From contig CACNQJ010000003.1 in NCBI GenBank assembly GCA_902622575.1, positions 1 through 64,000 on the forward strand: a DNA stretch of 64,000 nt, given 5' to 3'. The notes beneath the pieces were generated by a model. The model was not told the DNA's origin. It ran no database searches and worked only from the letters and a program-made list of their open reading frames with translations. A program made the position numbers and the translations under genes. This DNA is from an uncultured Bacteroidota bacterium (lineage in GTDB: Bacteria; Bacteroidota; Bacteroidia; Flavobacteriales; Flavobacteriaceae). Below are positions 34,494-49,879 of this stretch, one piece after another. Numbering within the stretch: position 1 is the first letter of the stretch; each line of letters begins with the position of its first letter.

Positions 34494-35645
34494 ATGAAAA
34501 AAATTTATTTTGATAATGCTGCGACAACGCAAATTTCTAATGAAGTCGTTTCAGTGATGTCTGATGTGATGAAAAATAATTTTGGTAATCCATCTTCAAT
34601 GCATTCATTTGGGAGAAGCTCAAAAGCATTATTGGAACTGTCAAGGAAATACATTTCTGAAAAATTAAATGTTACTCCCTCAGAAATTATTTTTACTAGT
34701 GGCGGTACAGAATCAAATAATATGATTATTAAGTCTGTTGTTGAATCCTTAAATGTAAAAAGAATTATTTCCACAAAAATTGAACATAAGGCTGTATTAA
34801 ATTCTATTGAGACCATCTCAAAGAAAAAAAAACTATCTCTCGTTTTTTTGCACGTTGATAGTTTTGGTAATCCTGATATAAATCATTTAAAAAAATTACT
34901 TGAAAGTTCTAATGACAAAACTTTAGTCAGCTTAATGCATATAAATAATGAAATTGGGACAATGATAAATCTAAATAGTTATGGTGAAATTTGCGAATCA
35001 TACAATGCTCTTTTTCACAGCGATACAGTTCAAACAATAGGACACTACGATTTAGATTTAAGTAAAACAAAAATTGATTTTATAACCTGTTCTGCACATA
35101 AATTTCACGGTCCCAAAGGTGTTGGTTTTATTTATGTTAAAAATGGAACGAATCTAATTCCATTTATCGAGGGTGGAGGACAAGAAAGAGGTATGAGAGG
35201 AGGAACAGAAAGCATTCACAATATAGCTGGATTAAAAAAGGCTTTTGAGCTATCCTATGAAAGTTTACAAAGAGACGCCAAAGACGTATTAAAAATCAAA
35301 AAGCATTTTATTAATTCCATAAAAAAATCCATTCCAGAGGTAAAGATAAATGGTAATTTTTCAGAAGACAATTCTTCATATGCCATTTTAAACCTATGTC
35401 TCCCAATTTCAGTTGATAAAAAGACATTATTGAATTTTAAATTAGATTTAGCTGGAATAGCATGTTCAGCAGGTAGTGCATGTCAGAGTGGTAGTTCACA
35501 ACCTTCGCATGTATTATCTGAATTACTATCTAAAAATGAAATGGAGAAAATTTCATTAAGATTTTCTTTTTCAAAATATAACTCTGTTGATGAGGTGGAT
35601 TACGTGATTGAATTTTTGAAGAAATTTATCAAAGACAACAATTAA
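34494..35645 (+). CDS. Cysteine desulfurase (NifS/IscS-like)
   Basis: KKIYFDNAATTQISNEVV, FTSGGTESNNMII, HINNEIGTMINL, SAHKFHGPKGVGFIYV, GIACSAGSACQSGSSQPSHVL. ATG at 34494 fits better than the track start at 34413. Confidence 0.94.
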   Translation: MKKIYFDNAATTQISNEVVSVMSDVMKNNFGNPSSMHSFGRSSKALLELSRKYISEKLNVTPSEIIFTSGGTESNNMIIKSVVESLNVKRIISTKIEHKAVLNSIETISKKKKLSLVFLHVDSFGNPDINHLKKLLESSNDKTLVSLMHINNEIGTMINLNSYGEICESYNALFHSDTVQTIGHYDLDLSKTKIDFITCSAHKFHGPKGVGFIYVKNGTNLIPFIEGGGQERGMRGGTESIHNIAGLKKAFELSYESLQRDAKDVLKIKKHFINSIKKSIPEVKINGNFSEDNSSYAILNLCLPISVDKKTLLNFKLDLAGIACSAGSACQSGSSQPSHVLSELLSKNEMEKISLRFSFSKYNSVDEVDYVIEFLKKFIKDNN

Positions 35646-37282
35646 AATTTTAGTGAGTCAATAACCGTCGTTGAATTACCTACCATATCCTCTACCTTAA
35701 TTTCTATCTTATTCACTGCATTCTTTCTAATAAGGGTATCATTTTTAAAAAAAATCTTTTTCAATTTTGGTTCATATTCAAAAAGAGCCCATCTATCATT
35801 TATTTTGCCCACATAATTTTTTATTCCTGTTTCTTTATCCAGAATGTAATATTCAATTTGTTTTTTGTAGTCAACTCTCTTTCGCCTTCTAATCTCAGGT
35901 GTGATAGTATCATAATCCACATAAAATTTTCCTAGTGATTTAGTTTTAAAACTATAGTATCCATTGCTTATTTTGTTTGACACAAATGTTGATGTGCCAT
36001 CATGGTTTTTTCTAGTTAAATATTGGCCATCTAAATCTCTATTAATTAAAAATTTAACTTCAAAATTTTTCATTGCTTCTACATATGGATTGAAGACAAA
36101 CAAGGTGTCATTTTCGTAATCAAATAAAATTTTAGATTTCCTTAAAAATGTGTTTTTATCAATATTTAGTTTGTGACCATTAAAATCTAATAGATATTTT
36201 TTTTGCGGATCTAAAATTTTATTACTTGGGAAAATATTATCAGAATCATAGTTGTAATTGTTCTCATCACCAATCAAATTTAAGATCACATAAGTATTAT
36301 TTTTGTCGTAATCACTAAGCTTAATTTTAATAGCTGCCTTTTCTCCTTCTCTGATAATTAAACCATTACTATTTTTTGAAACGAATCTTAATTCATTTTC
36401 ATTATTGCCAAAAAGCTTAATAATCCTAGATTTATTTAAAACAAAAAATTCGTAGTCAACAAATCTTTTTTGGATAGGTTTTTCTGGAAAAGAAAATGAG
36501 TCAAAAGTAAATTCGAAATTTAAAGTATCATTTTTGAATAATGAATATTTGTGATTGCCAAAGATATTGTTTGTTAAATTTTGTCTATCATAGGTTATAA
36601 CTCCAAAACCAATTGTATCTCTAGTGCTTATTGACTTTGAAATGAAAGTGCTATCGTTGATTTTAGATATATCTAATTTTACCTTTTTCAGCATTCCATT
36701 CTTTATACCATATAAATACAAATCTTTAACGTATGGTCTTATAGTGTCTTTAATTTTAAATTTGTAATGTCTAGGGTTCAGGGGAATCTCTGTATCTGTT
36801 TGTCTAATTTCAAAGTGTAAATGAGGTCCAAAAGATGTCCCAGTGTTCCCAGAATATCCTAAGATTTCTTTATTGCTGACTTTTAGTTCATCGGCCTTAA
36901 AAAATTTTCTTACTTCATAATTTTTATTTCTGTACTGTAATTGATTTATAATTTTTTCAATTTTTTCACTGAACTTGCTCAGGTGTGCATACACACTAGT
37001 TAAGTTATTTCCATGATTAATGTAGACCACTTTTCCAAAACCAGATGTAGAAACCTGAACACGAGAAACATATCCAGAATCAATAGATCTAATTAAAATA
37101 CCTTCTTTACCTTTTGTTTTAATATCAATTCCTGAGTGAAATCCACTTGATCTTAGCTCACCAAAATTTCCACTTAGTAGTATTGGAAATTCTATGGGTG
37201 AGTCGAGTTTATCATCATTATTTTTTTGGGAATTTAGTGTTAATGAACCTAAAAATATTAATACAAAAATTATATTTTTCAA
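35642..37282 (-). CDS. M23 family metallopeptidase
   Basis: Signal peptide; GFHSGIDIKTKGKEGILIRSIDSGYVSRV, GKVVYINHGNNLTSVYAHLSKF, GYSGNTGTSFGPHLHFEIR. Confidence 0.92.
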   Translation of the reverse strand: MKNIIFVLIFLGSLTLNSQKNNDDKLDSPIEFPILLSGNFGELRSSGFHSGIDIKTKGKEGILIRSIDSGYVSRVQVSTSGFGKVVYINHGNNLTSVYAHLSKFSEKIEKIINQLQYRNKNYEVRKFFKADELKVSNKEILGYSGNTGTSFGPHLHFEIRQTDTEIPLNPRHYKFKIKDTIRPYVKDLYLYGIKNGMLKKVKLDISKINDSTFISKSISTRDTIGFGVITYDRQNLTNNIFGNHKYSLFKNDTLNFEFTFDSFSFPEKPIQKRFVDYEFFVLNKSRIIKLFGNNENELRFVSKNSNGLIIREGEKAAIKIKLSDYDKNNTYVILNLIGDENNYNYDSDNIFPSNKILDPQKKYLLDFNGHKLNIDKNTFLRKSKILFDYENDTLFVFNPYVEAMKNFEVKFLINRDLDGQYLTRKNHDGTSTFVSNKISNGYYSFKTKSLGKFYVDYDTITPEIRRRKRVDYKKQIEYYILDKETGIKNYVGKINDRWALFEYEPKLKKIFFKNDTLIRKNAVNKIEIKVEDMVGNSTTVIDSLKF

Positions 37283-37349
37283 CGAAATATTAATTAAAGA
37301 ATTGTTTTTAATTTTATATAGCTTTAAATTTATACATTACTAATTTATT

Positions 37350-37637
37350 GTGAAAGAAACTTTAGAGAATGTTAATGAACTGTATAGTACAATAGAAAAA
37401 CTATTAAATAAGTATGATTCTCTAAAAGTTAATAATAAAAAGATTAAACATAATTTAGATTTGTTACAGAAAAATCTAAACAATAAAGAAAAAGATTACA
37501 CTGAGCTTAAAAAAAAATACGAATCTTTAAAACTTGTCAAGTCTTTGTCATCAAAAGGAGAGAGTGTGCTTGCCAAGAAAAAAATTAGAAAAATGATTGA
37601 TGATATTGATAATTGTATTTTAAATCTAATGGGCTGA
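37350..37637 (+). CDS. Small coiled-coil protein encoded immediately upstream of zapA
   Basis: 95 aa heptad-rich protein; its stop overlaps the zapA start (TGATG). Confidence 0.7.
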   Translation: MKETLENVNELYSTIEKLLNKYDSLKVNNKKIKHNLDLLQKNLNNKEKDYTELKKKYESLKLVKSLSSKGESVLAKKKIRKMIDDIDNCILNLMG

Positions 37638-37921
37638 TGCAAAAAATTAAATTGAATATAGGAAATCGAATATATCCATTAAGCGTGGATGAAAAACAAG
37701 AGGAAATTTTAAGAAAAGCATCAAAAAAGATAAATGAGATGATCAATGATTATGAAAGCAAGTATGCTGTAAAGGATAAACAAGATAGTTTGGCCATGTG
37801 TGCTTTGCAAATTTTAAGTCAAAGCAAAATTTTTATAAATCCCAATGAAAATGATTCAAATGAAGTCGTGGAAAAAATTGACAATATCAAAAAATTAATT
37901 GAGTCAAGATTAAAATATTAA
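37637..37921 (+). CDS. zapA: Cell division protein ZapA
   Basis: KIKLNIGNRIYPLSVDEKQEEILRKASKKINEMINDYESKYAVKDKQDSLAMCALQI; ATG at 37637. Confidence 0.88.
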   Translation: MQKIKLNIGNRIYPLSVDEKQEEILRKASKKINEMINDYESKYAVKDKQDSLAMCALQILSQSKIFINPNENDSNEVVEKIDNIKKLIESRLKY

Positions 37922-37941
37922 CGTTCATTAAAATATATTTT

Positions 37942-38098
37942 ACCTACAGCAGATTAAATTTGGTAAACTCAACACTATTAAATTTAAAAAAGGTAAGTCT
38001 GTGTGCTAGAGCGCGCCCTCAGGGGATTTTCGAATATTCAGTTAGCCTTAAACTTGTATAAAAGGAGTTTATACAACTAATCTGTTTGTAGGTTTTTT
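37942..38098 (+). ncRNA. Putative 6S RNA (6S-Flavo-like), boundaries approximate
   Basis: zapA-galK intergenic. Closing stem 37942-37956 (ACCTACAGCAGATTA) pairs with 38078-38093 (TAATCTGTTTGTAGGT), 15 pairs with one bulge, followed by T6; perfect 9-bp hairpin 38054-38076; blocks CCCTCAGGGGA and GTTAGCCTTAAAC recall E. coli 6S (CCCCUGAG, GCCUUAAAACU), which is also encoded next to zapA. Confidence 0.72.
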
Positions 38099-39204
38099 AT
38101 TTTAACTCCATCACAAATATTTATTTCAATTGGGGTCAAATTAATAGAAAACTTTTCAAAGTAGCTCCTGCTGGCTTCATCGATAAACTCATCTGTAAAT
38201 TTTTTATGAATTAGGTTTATCGTACAACCACCAAATCCTCCACCCATCATTCTAGATCCTATTATCTGGTCATGCGCTTTAGTTAAGTCAACTAAATAAT
38301 CTAATTCATTACAACTAACCTCATACAAATCTTTTAAACCTGCATGAGATTGATACATTAAATTTCCTATTTCCATTAATTTAAATTCATTGAGTTTTTT
38401 TGCGGCATTATTGGTTCTTAGATTTTCATTTATTACAAATGATGCTCTATTATATATTTTAACATCCATGACATTCTTTAAACTTTCAATAATGTTTAGG
38501 TCTACTTCACATAAGGATGAAAATTTATTACTGTACTTTTCATTAATTAATTTTAAGGCATAATTACACTCTTCAACCCTATCATTATATGCTGTGTTAG
38601 CGAGATTATGTTCTACGTTAGTATTTAAAAGAATTATCTGATAATCTTTAAATTCAGCATTGACGTATTTAAAATTTCTTGAGTGGCACTCCAAATGAAT
38701 CAATTTATTTTTTTGACCGTTTAGAATAGTAAATTGATCCATTATTCCTCCCTTGAGTCCAATATAATTGTGTTCTACATCACTAACAATATCAACAATT
38801 TCATTTTTTTTGATTTCAAGATTATTAATTTCTATTATGCTCCATGCTAATCCAGATATTAATGCTGATGATGAGCTAATTCCAGCTCCTATTGGTAAAC
38901 TGCTATTGATTTCACAAGAAAAGGCAGATATTCTTTGATTTTTTTTATTGATCAAATTATTAACAGTACCTAATATATAATTTTGCCAGTGCTCAGCTGA
39001 TTTTTCAAGAGAAGAAAAGTCAAATTCAAATTTTTTATTTATTGTTTTTGATTCAATGAAGCATTTATTTCCAGGGATATTTTCAACTGTAAACTCAACT
39101 TTTTTATCTATAGCACCTGGCAGGACAGAACCACCATTATAATCAACATGTTCTCCAATTAAATTAATTCTACCTGGTGATTCAACTTTAATTTTTTTAT
39201 TCAT
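38077..39204 (-). CDS. galK: Galactokinase
   Basis: SPGRINLIGEHVDYNGGSVLPGAI, LPIGAGISSSSALISG, RMMGGGFGGCTINLI. Confidence 0.96.
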   Translation of the reverse strand: MNKKIKVESPGRINLIGEHVDYNGGSVLPGAIDKKVEFTVENIPGNKCFIESKTINKKFEFDFSSLEKSAEHWQNYILGTVNNLINKKNQRISAFSCEINSSLPIGAGISSSSALISGLAWSIIEINNLEIKKNEIVDIVSDVEHNYIGLKGGIMDQFTILNGQKNKLIHLECHSRNFKYVNAEFKDYQIILLNTNVEHNLANTAYNDRVEECNYALKLINEKYSNKFSSLCEVDLNIIESLKNVMDVKIYNRASFVINENLRTNNAAKKLNEFKLMEIGNLMYQSHAGLKDLYEVSCNELDYLVDLTKAHDQIIGSRMMGGGFGGCTINLIHKKFTDEFIDEASRSYFEKFSINLTPIEINICDGVKIKNLQTD

Positions 39205-40219
39205 CCTTATTTATATTCAGTTCCCAGTTCCATGCTGATTTCAATGCATTTTTCAAACTATATTTTGTTGACCAATTTAATTCTTTTTCAATTTTTGAAG
39301 TATCTGCATAAGCAGTAACCACATCTCCTTTTCTTCTCTCTCCAATTTTATAATTTAACTTTATATCATTAACATTTTCAAAAATATGGATCAGTTCAAG
39401 AACAGAGGTACCTTTACCTGTTCCAACATTGTACACTTTGAATAAATTATCATTATTTGAACTTATCAATTTTTCCAAACAAGTAATGTGTACTTCTGCT
39501 AAATCCATAATATGAATGTAGTCTCTTACACATGTTCCATCGTCAGTTTCGTAGTCATCTCCAAAGACAGTTAAACACTCTCTTTTCCCAATGGCGGTTT
39601 GGGTTATGTAGGGAACCAAGTTTTCAGGTGTCCCAAGGGGGAGTTCACCTATTAAAGCTGAAGGGTGTGCACCAATTGGATTAAAATATCTTAAAGTAAT
39701 ATTTTTAAAACTTTGCCCTGATTGATGAAGAGATTTAAGAACTTCCTCACATTGTCTTTTTGATTGACCATATGGTGATTCTGCTTCTTTTAATGGGAAA
39801 CTTTCATCTATTGGCATCGAATCAGCTTGTCCATAGACAGTACAGCTTGAGCTAAAAATAAAGTTTATTGGATTCTCTAATAATTTTATTTCATCAATAA
39901 TATTTTCAAGTGAACCAACATTGTTTGAAAAATATTTATCAGGATAGTTTACACTTTCATTAACAGATTTATGTGCAGCAAAATGAATAATTCCATTAAA
40001 TGTATAATCTTGAAAAAGTTTAGAAACTGCCTTTTTATCTTTTAAATCAATTTTTTCAAAAGAAGGTTTTTTCCCTGTTATATCATAAATATTATCCAAA
40101 ACTTCAATATTAGAATTTGAAAGATCATCAACAACGACAATATCATAACCCTTTTCTAATAATAAAACAGTAGTGTGAGAACCTATATATCCTAATCCAC
40201 CGGTAACTAATATTTGCAT
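39197..40219 (-). CDS. galE: UDP-glucose 4-epimerase
   Basis: ILVTGGLGYIGSHTTVLLLEKGYDIVVVDDLSNS, SSSCTVYG, SPYGQSKRQCEE, NPIGAHPSALIGE. Confidence 0.95.
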   Translation of the reverse strand: MQILVTGGLGYIGSHTTVLLLEKGYDIVVVDDLSNSNIEVLDNIYDITGKKPSFEKIDLKDKKAVSKLFQDYTFNGIIHFAAHKSVNESVNYPDKYFSNNVGSLENIIDEIKLLENPINFIFSSSCTVYGQADSMPIDESFPLKEAESPYGQSKRQCEEVLKSLHQSGQSFKNITLRYFNPIGAHPSALIGELPLGTPENLVPYITQTAIGKRECLTVFGDDYETDDGTCVRDYIHIMDLAEVHITCLEKLISSNNDNLFKVYNVGTGKGTSVLELIHIFENVNDIKLNYKIGERRKGDVVTAYADTSKIEKELNWSTKYSLKNALKSAWNWELNINKDE

Positions 40220-40223
40220 TTAT

Positions 40224-41744
40224 TTATTCGAGTTCAAGTTTTTCAGCCTTTTTTTTGTTGTTTCCCAAAATTTCATCATATCTAGCAATCATTTCATTTA
40301 ATTTTTCGGGATTACTTTTTGACAAATCATTTTGTTGAGAAATATCTTCATCTAAATTGAATAATAAATAGTCTTTTGAATTACCCAACTCTATATTAAC
40401 TCTAGGATTTGTTGCAGGAAGATTATAAGGTGGAATCATTACCCAATTGTTTTGTCTAAATGCTGTTCTCGAGGTTGCTTCAATAACAAGTTCATCTCTT
40501 CCTTTTCCTGAATTTTCAAAAAATACACTGGACAAATCAACTCCATCTTTGGATTTTGTATCTGAACCTAAAAGTGATGAAAATGAATTTAAGAAATCGA
40601 TTTGAGTTACTACTTCATCAGAGACTTGTGGTTTGATTTTTCCTTTCCAATAAGTAATAAAAGGGACTCTTGTTCCAGCTTCATACAGACTGTATTTACC
40701 TCCCCTTAAATTTCCAGCCGGAGTATGGTCTCCCAACTTTTCGACAGCATCATCATAGTAGCCATCGTTTAAAACTGGACCGTTATCACTAGAAATAATT
40801 ATAATTGTATTTTCAAGAATACCATTTTTCTCCAAATAATCATACATTTCTCCAATACACCAATCTGCTTCTTTAATTACATCACCTCTTGGACCCATTC
40901 CTGAAGTTCCTTCAAATCTTGGATGAGGCGTTCTAGGTACATGTGGTTGTTGAAGTGAGTAAAAAAGGAAGAAAGGTTTGTCTTTAACTGTATCTAAATA
41001 TTCTTTTGCTTTATTTATAAATTCATCAGCCATATCAATATCACTCCATTTTGCTTTTTCACCACCTTTCATGTATCCAATTCTTGGAACACCATTAACA
41101 ATCGCCTTGTTATGACCATGATGCCATTTCATTGTCAATAATTCAGGGTTTTTGGTACCACTTGGCAAACCATAATCATCATTTCCAAAATTAATTTCAA
41201 TTGGGTCATTAGGGTCCAGGTTCACAACATTTCCATTTTCAATGTATACAGTGGGAACTCTATCTTGTGTATCAGCCATAATATAAGAGTGATCAAAACC
41301 AACTTCATTTGGACCAGGTTTAATCAAGCTGTTGTAATCAACAGGGCCACCTTTGCCAAGTCCTAAGTGCCATTTTCCAACAACACCTGTTTCATAACCT
41401 AATGATTTAAACATTTTTGGTAAAGTCATTTCACTTTCATCAATTATCAAATTTCCACCTGTTATAATTTTAGCTCTTTTATTTCTCCATGGGTAGGTAC
41501 CAGTCATCAAAGCATATCTACTAGGACTACATGTTGCTGAACTCGCATATCCATTAGTAAATCTAATTCCTCCATTTGCAATATTATCAATGTTTGGAGT
41601 CTCTAAAGTTCCAGATTCATATGAACTAACATCACCATAACCTAAATCATCTAAATAAATAAGAACGACGTTGGGTTGTACATTTTTTTCATTTCCACAG
41701 GAGTAAAAAAGTAGGAAAAATAGTAGTAGAAATTTTGCTTTCAT
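40224..41744 (-). CDS. S1-family sulfatase, lipoprotein
   Basis: LIYLDDLGYGDVSSY, FGly motif CSPSR (SSATCSPSRYALMTGTYPWR), GVVGKWHLG; lipobox FYSC. Confidence 0.95.
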   Translation of the reverse strand: MKAKFLLLFFLLFYSCGNEKNVQPNVVLIYLDDLGYGDVSSYESGTLETPNIDNIANGGIRFTNGYASSATCSPSRYALMTGTYPWRNKRAKIITGGNLIIDESEMTLPKMFKSLGYETGVVGKWHLGLGKGGPVDYNSLIKPGPNEVGFDHSYIMADTQDRVPTVYIENGNVVNLDPNDPIEINFGNDDYGLPSGTKNPELLTMKWHHGHNKAIVNGVPRIGYMKGGEKAKWSDIDMADEFINKAKEYLDTVKDKPFFLFYSLQQPHVPRTPHPRFEGTSGMGPRGDVIKEADWCIGEMYDYLEKNGILENTIIIISSDNGPVLNDGYYDDAVEKLGDHTPAGNLRGGKYSLYEAGTRVPFITYWKGKIKPQVSDEVVTQIDFLNSFSSLLGSDTKSKDGVDLSSVFFENSGKGRDELVIEATSRTAFRQNNWVMIPPYNLPATNPRVNIELGNSKDYLLFNLDEDISQQNDLSKSNPEKLNEMIARYDEILGNNKKKAEKLELE

Positions 41745-41785
41745 AATAATTTATATTTTAGTTGGATAATACAATTACTAACTTA

Positions 41786-43222
41786 ATGAAAAATACAATT
41801 TTTCTTATATGCTTATTTCTTTTTTCTTGTAATTCTCAGAAAAATGACTTACCAAATGTAATTATCATTTTTGCTGATGACCTTGGTTATAATGATATAA
41901 GTTTTCATGGAACAAGTGATATTAGTACACCAAACATTGATGATATTGGAAATAATGGTGTTTTTTTTACGAGTGGATATTTAACTACTCCATTTTGCTC
42001 ACCAAGCAGGGCTGGTTTAATAACCGGTCGATATCCAGATTATTTTGGATATGGAAGAAATATTTTGTTTGCTCCAAAAGATCCAAATATGGGTTTACCA
42101 ATTTCGGAGTTTACGATGGCAGACCTTTTCAAAACAAAAGATTATAAAACAGGTGTTATTGGAAAGTGGCACTTGGGAGCACATGAGTCACTAAGACCTA
42201 ATAAACGTGGTTTTGATGAATTTTTTGGTCACCTTACAGGTGGACACAGATATTTGCCTCAGGATTTAACCCTCCATGATGAAACAGAGGTTAAAGCCCA
42301 TAATCAAGCTTATCGTACCAAAATTTTAAGAAACAATATTAGAGTTGAGATAGATGAATATTTAACTGATGAATTTAGTAATGAGGCTGTAAAATTCATT
42401 GAAAATAATTCAGATAAACCTTTCTTTTTGTACTTACCTTACAATGCTCCTCATGGTCCAATTCAGGCACCAGATGAATATGTCGATAGATTCCCAAATA
42501 TTAAAAATCCATTGAGAAAAATTTATGCTGGTATGATTAGTTCAATGGATGATGGAGTGGGTAAAATAGTTGATAAATTAAAAGAAGAAAATATCTACGA
42601 TAATACTATTGTATTTTTTCTATCTGATAATGGTGCACCCAAAAAAAGATGGACAGAAAAAGATGGAGCCAATTCACCTTTTAGTGGTTACAAAGGAAGT
42701 GATCTAGGTGAGGGTGGTGTAAGAACACCATTTTTTATGCAATGGCCAAACAAAATAGAGGCTAAAACTAAGTATGATAATCCAGTAAGTTCGTTTGATA
42801 TTTTTGCAACCATAAAATCAATTATTAATCCTGATTTAAAATTGCCAAATCAAATTCATGGAAAAAATATTTTACCATATGTTCTGGGTGAAAAAGCTGG
42901 TGTACCGCACGAAAGTCTATTTTGGAAAATTAATGGTGATTTCAAAATTGTAGACAATGACACAGTTCGTGGTAAAGACAGGTTTGCAGTGAGATACAAA
43001 AATTATAAAATGATTATTGATAAAGAAGGAAACAATTTCCTTTATGACCTTGACAATGATATCTCTGAAAAAAATAATATTGCTTCAGAATTCCCTCAAA
43101 TTGCGAGTGAACTAAGACAAAAAATTGATGATTGGAATAAAAAAACCATCCATCCAGTTTTTTTAGGACTTGCTAATAATCAACTTTACAATAAATTAAA
43201 TCCAGACCGTTTTAAATATTAA
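41786..43222 (+). CDS. S1-family sulfatase, lipoprotein
   Basis: IIFADDLGYNDISFHG, FCSPSRAGLITGRYP, GVIGKWHLGAHE; lipobox LFSC; ATG at 41786 preferred. Confidence 0.95.
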   Translation: MKNTIFLICLFLFSCNSQKNDLPNVIIIFADDLGYNDISFHGTSDISTPNIDDIGNNGVFFTSGYLTTPFCSPSRAGLITGRYPDYFGYGRNILFAPKDPNMGLPISEFTMADLFKTKDYKTGVIGKWHLGAHESLRPNKRGFDEFFGHLTGGHRYLPQDLTLHDETEVKAHNQAYRTKILRNNIRVEIDEYLTDEFSNEAVKFIENNSDKPFFLYLPYNAPHGPIQAPDEYVDRFPNIKNPLRKIYAGMISSMDDGVGKIVDKLKEENIYDNTIVFFLSDNGAPKKRWTEKDGANSPFSGYKGSDLGEGGVRTPFFMQWPNKIEAKTKYDNPVSSFDIFATIKSIINPDLKLPNQIHGKNILPYVLGEKAGVPHESLFWKINGDFKIVDNDTVRGKDRFAVRYKNYKMIIDKEGNNFLYDLDNDISEKNNIASEFPQIASELRQKIDDWNKKTIHPVFLGLANNQLYNKLNPDRFKY

Positions 43223-44711
43223 TTAAAACGGATTCATATCATTAATTTGTTCGTTCTTATTTACTTTTCCAGAGATAAAATTTTTTTCAATTAAAAACAT
43301 TAAACTATCTACATATTTTTGGTCATAATAAGGATTTAATTTGCTAGGAATTGGAGCATTTTTAGCTTTTCTCCAATTATTTAAATCCATTAATAGTTCG
43401 GTCTTTTTTTCTTTATTGATTTCAACAAGGTTTTTAGATTCTGAGATGTCTTTTTCAAGATCGTATAATTCAAATTTATTATCCTCATAATAATGATGCA
43501 ATTTCCAGTTATCTTTAATTATAACTGTGCCAGGTCTGGTTCTAAATAATGGGTCTGTTCCACTGTCGAGCTGAACTCTGTAAGGTTCTAAATAAATAGG
43601 AAAATGAAAATATAGTTCTCTCTTTTTGAGCTTTTCACCTTTAAAAATTGGAGTTAAATCTACTCCATCTAAATCAATGTTCTCTTTGTAACCCACTAAA
43701 TTTTTAATTGTAGGGTAGAAGTCTAAATTTGAAATTCTCTCGTAGGAATCTGTTTCCGCTTCAATTTTTCCTTTCCAGGAAAAAATCATTGGAACTTTAA
43801 TACCACCCTCATAATACGATCCTTTACCTGCTCTAAGAGGGTATTGGTTTGAAATTGCTCTAATTCCACCATTATCTGATGTAAATATTATTACTGTGTT
43901 TTCAGATAAATTAAGTGTATCAATTTTATCCAGTATTTTTCCTATGTTTTCATCCAAAGATTGAATCATTCCAGCGTAGTCTGGACGGTTGTGATACTCA
44001 TTAGATTCTTTGTTACTATATTTTTTTTGATAATCTGGTTTGGACTGAATTGGGGTGTGCACAGAGAAAAAAGGGACATAGGCAAAAAAATTATTTTCTT
44101 TATTTTGATCAATGAATTTAACAACTTCATCACCAATTCGATCAGTTAAATACTCTCCTTTAGGTTCATTTTCTAACTCTGGGTTTGGGTATGGTGCAAA
44201 ATAACCGCCAGGCCCTCCATGTCTATTACCACCTATGTTAACGTCAAAGCCGCTTTGCTCAGGATGGAAACCAACATCACCTAAATGCCATTTACCAAAA
44301 TGGCCATTTGTATAGCCCATCTCCTTTAGCATTTCTGGAATTACAAAAAAATCTAAGTCAAGTGTAGTTTTTGTTTCAATTGGAATTATTTTTCTTGTTT
44401 TTCTACTTCCTCTATCTGAATTTCTAACTGTATAAATTCCGTGTTCAGTATGGTATTTTCCTGAAAGCATTGTTGCTCTGCTAGGCGCACAATTAGCAGA
44501 TGAAGCATAACCATTGTAAAATGTCATGCCTGATTTTGAAAGTTTATCAATATTCGGTGTCTCATAGTATTCTGATCCCATGTATGAAAGATCAGACCAC
44601 CCTAAATCATCTGCTACAATTAAAATAATATTTGGCTTGTCTAAGCTTTCATTATTACATGAGTAAAGAAGCATTAAAAGCAGTAAAAAACTTAGTTTTT
44701 TAATTATTTGA

Positions 44712-44719
<8 letters not shown>
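43223..44719 (-). CDS. S1-family sulfatase, lipoprotein
   Basis: LIVADDLGWSDLSYMGSEYYETPNIDKL, NCAPSRATMLSGKY, GHFGKWHLGDVGFHPE; lipobox LYSC. Confidence 0.95.
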
Positions 44720-49767
<5,048 letters not shown>

Positions 49768-49790
49768 TTCAAGCAATATTATCAACAATA

Positions 49791-49820
49791 TTGTGTTAAT
49801 TCTTTCAAGAAATAATTTTG
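49791..49820 (+). promoter_or_regulatory. Candidate Bacteroidota housekeeping promoter for susC/susD
   Basis: TTG (49791-49793), 19-bp spacer, TAATTTTG (49813-49820), matching -33 TTG / -7 TAnnTTTG. Confidence 0.55.
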
Positions 49821-49879
49821 TAGAAATGTCATTTTTTAATTATTTTGGTTAAAATAACAACAAACTAAAAAGAATTATT

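Noticed and set aside
38054-38076. 9-bp hairpin as a simple galK terminator
   Set aside because: No T-run follows it on the minus strand, and it fits inside a larger + strand structure closed by a separate long-range stem.
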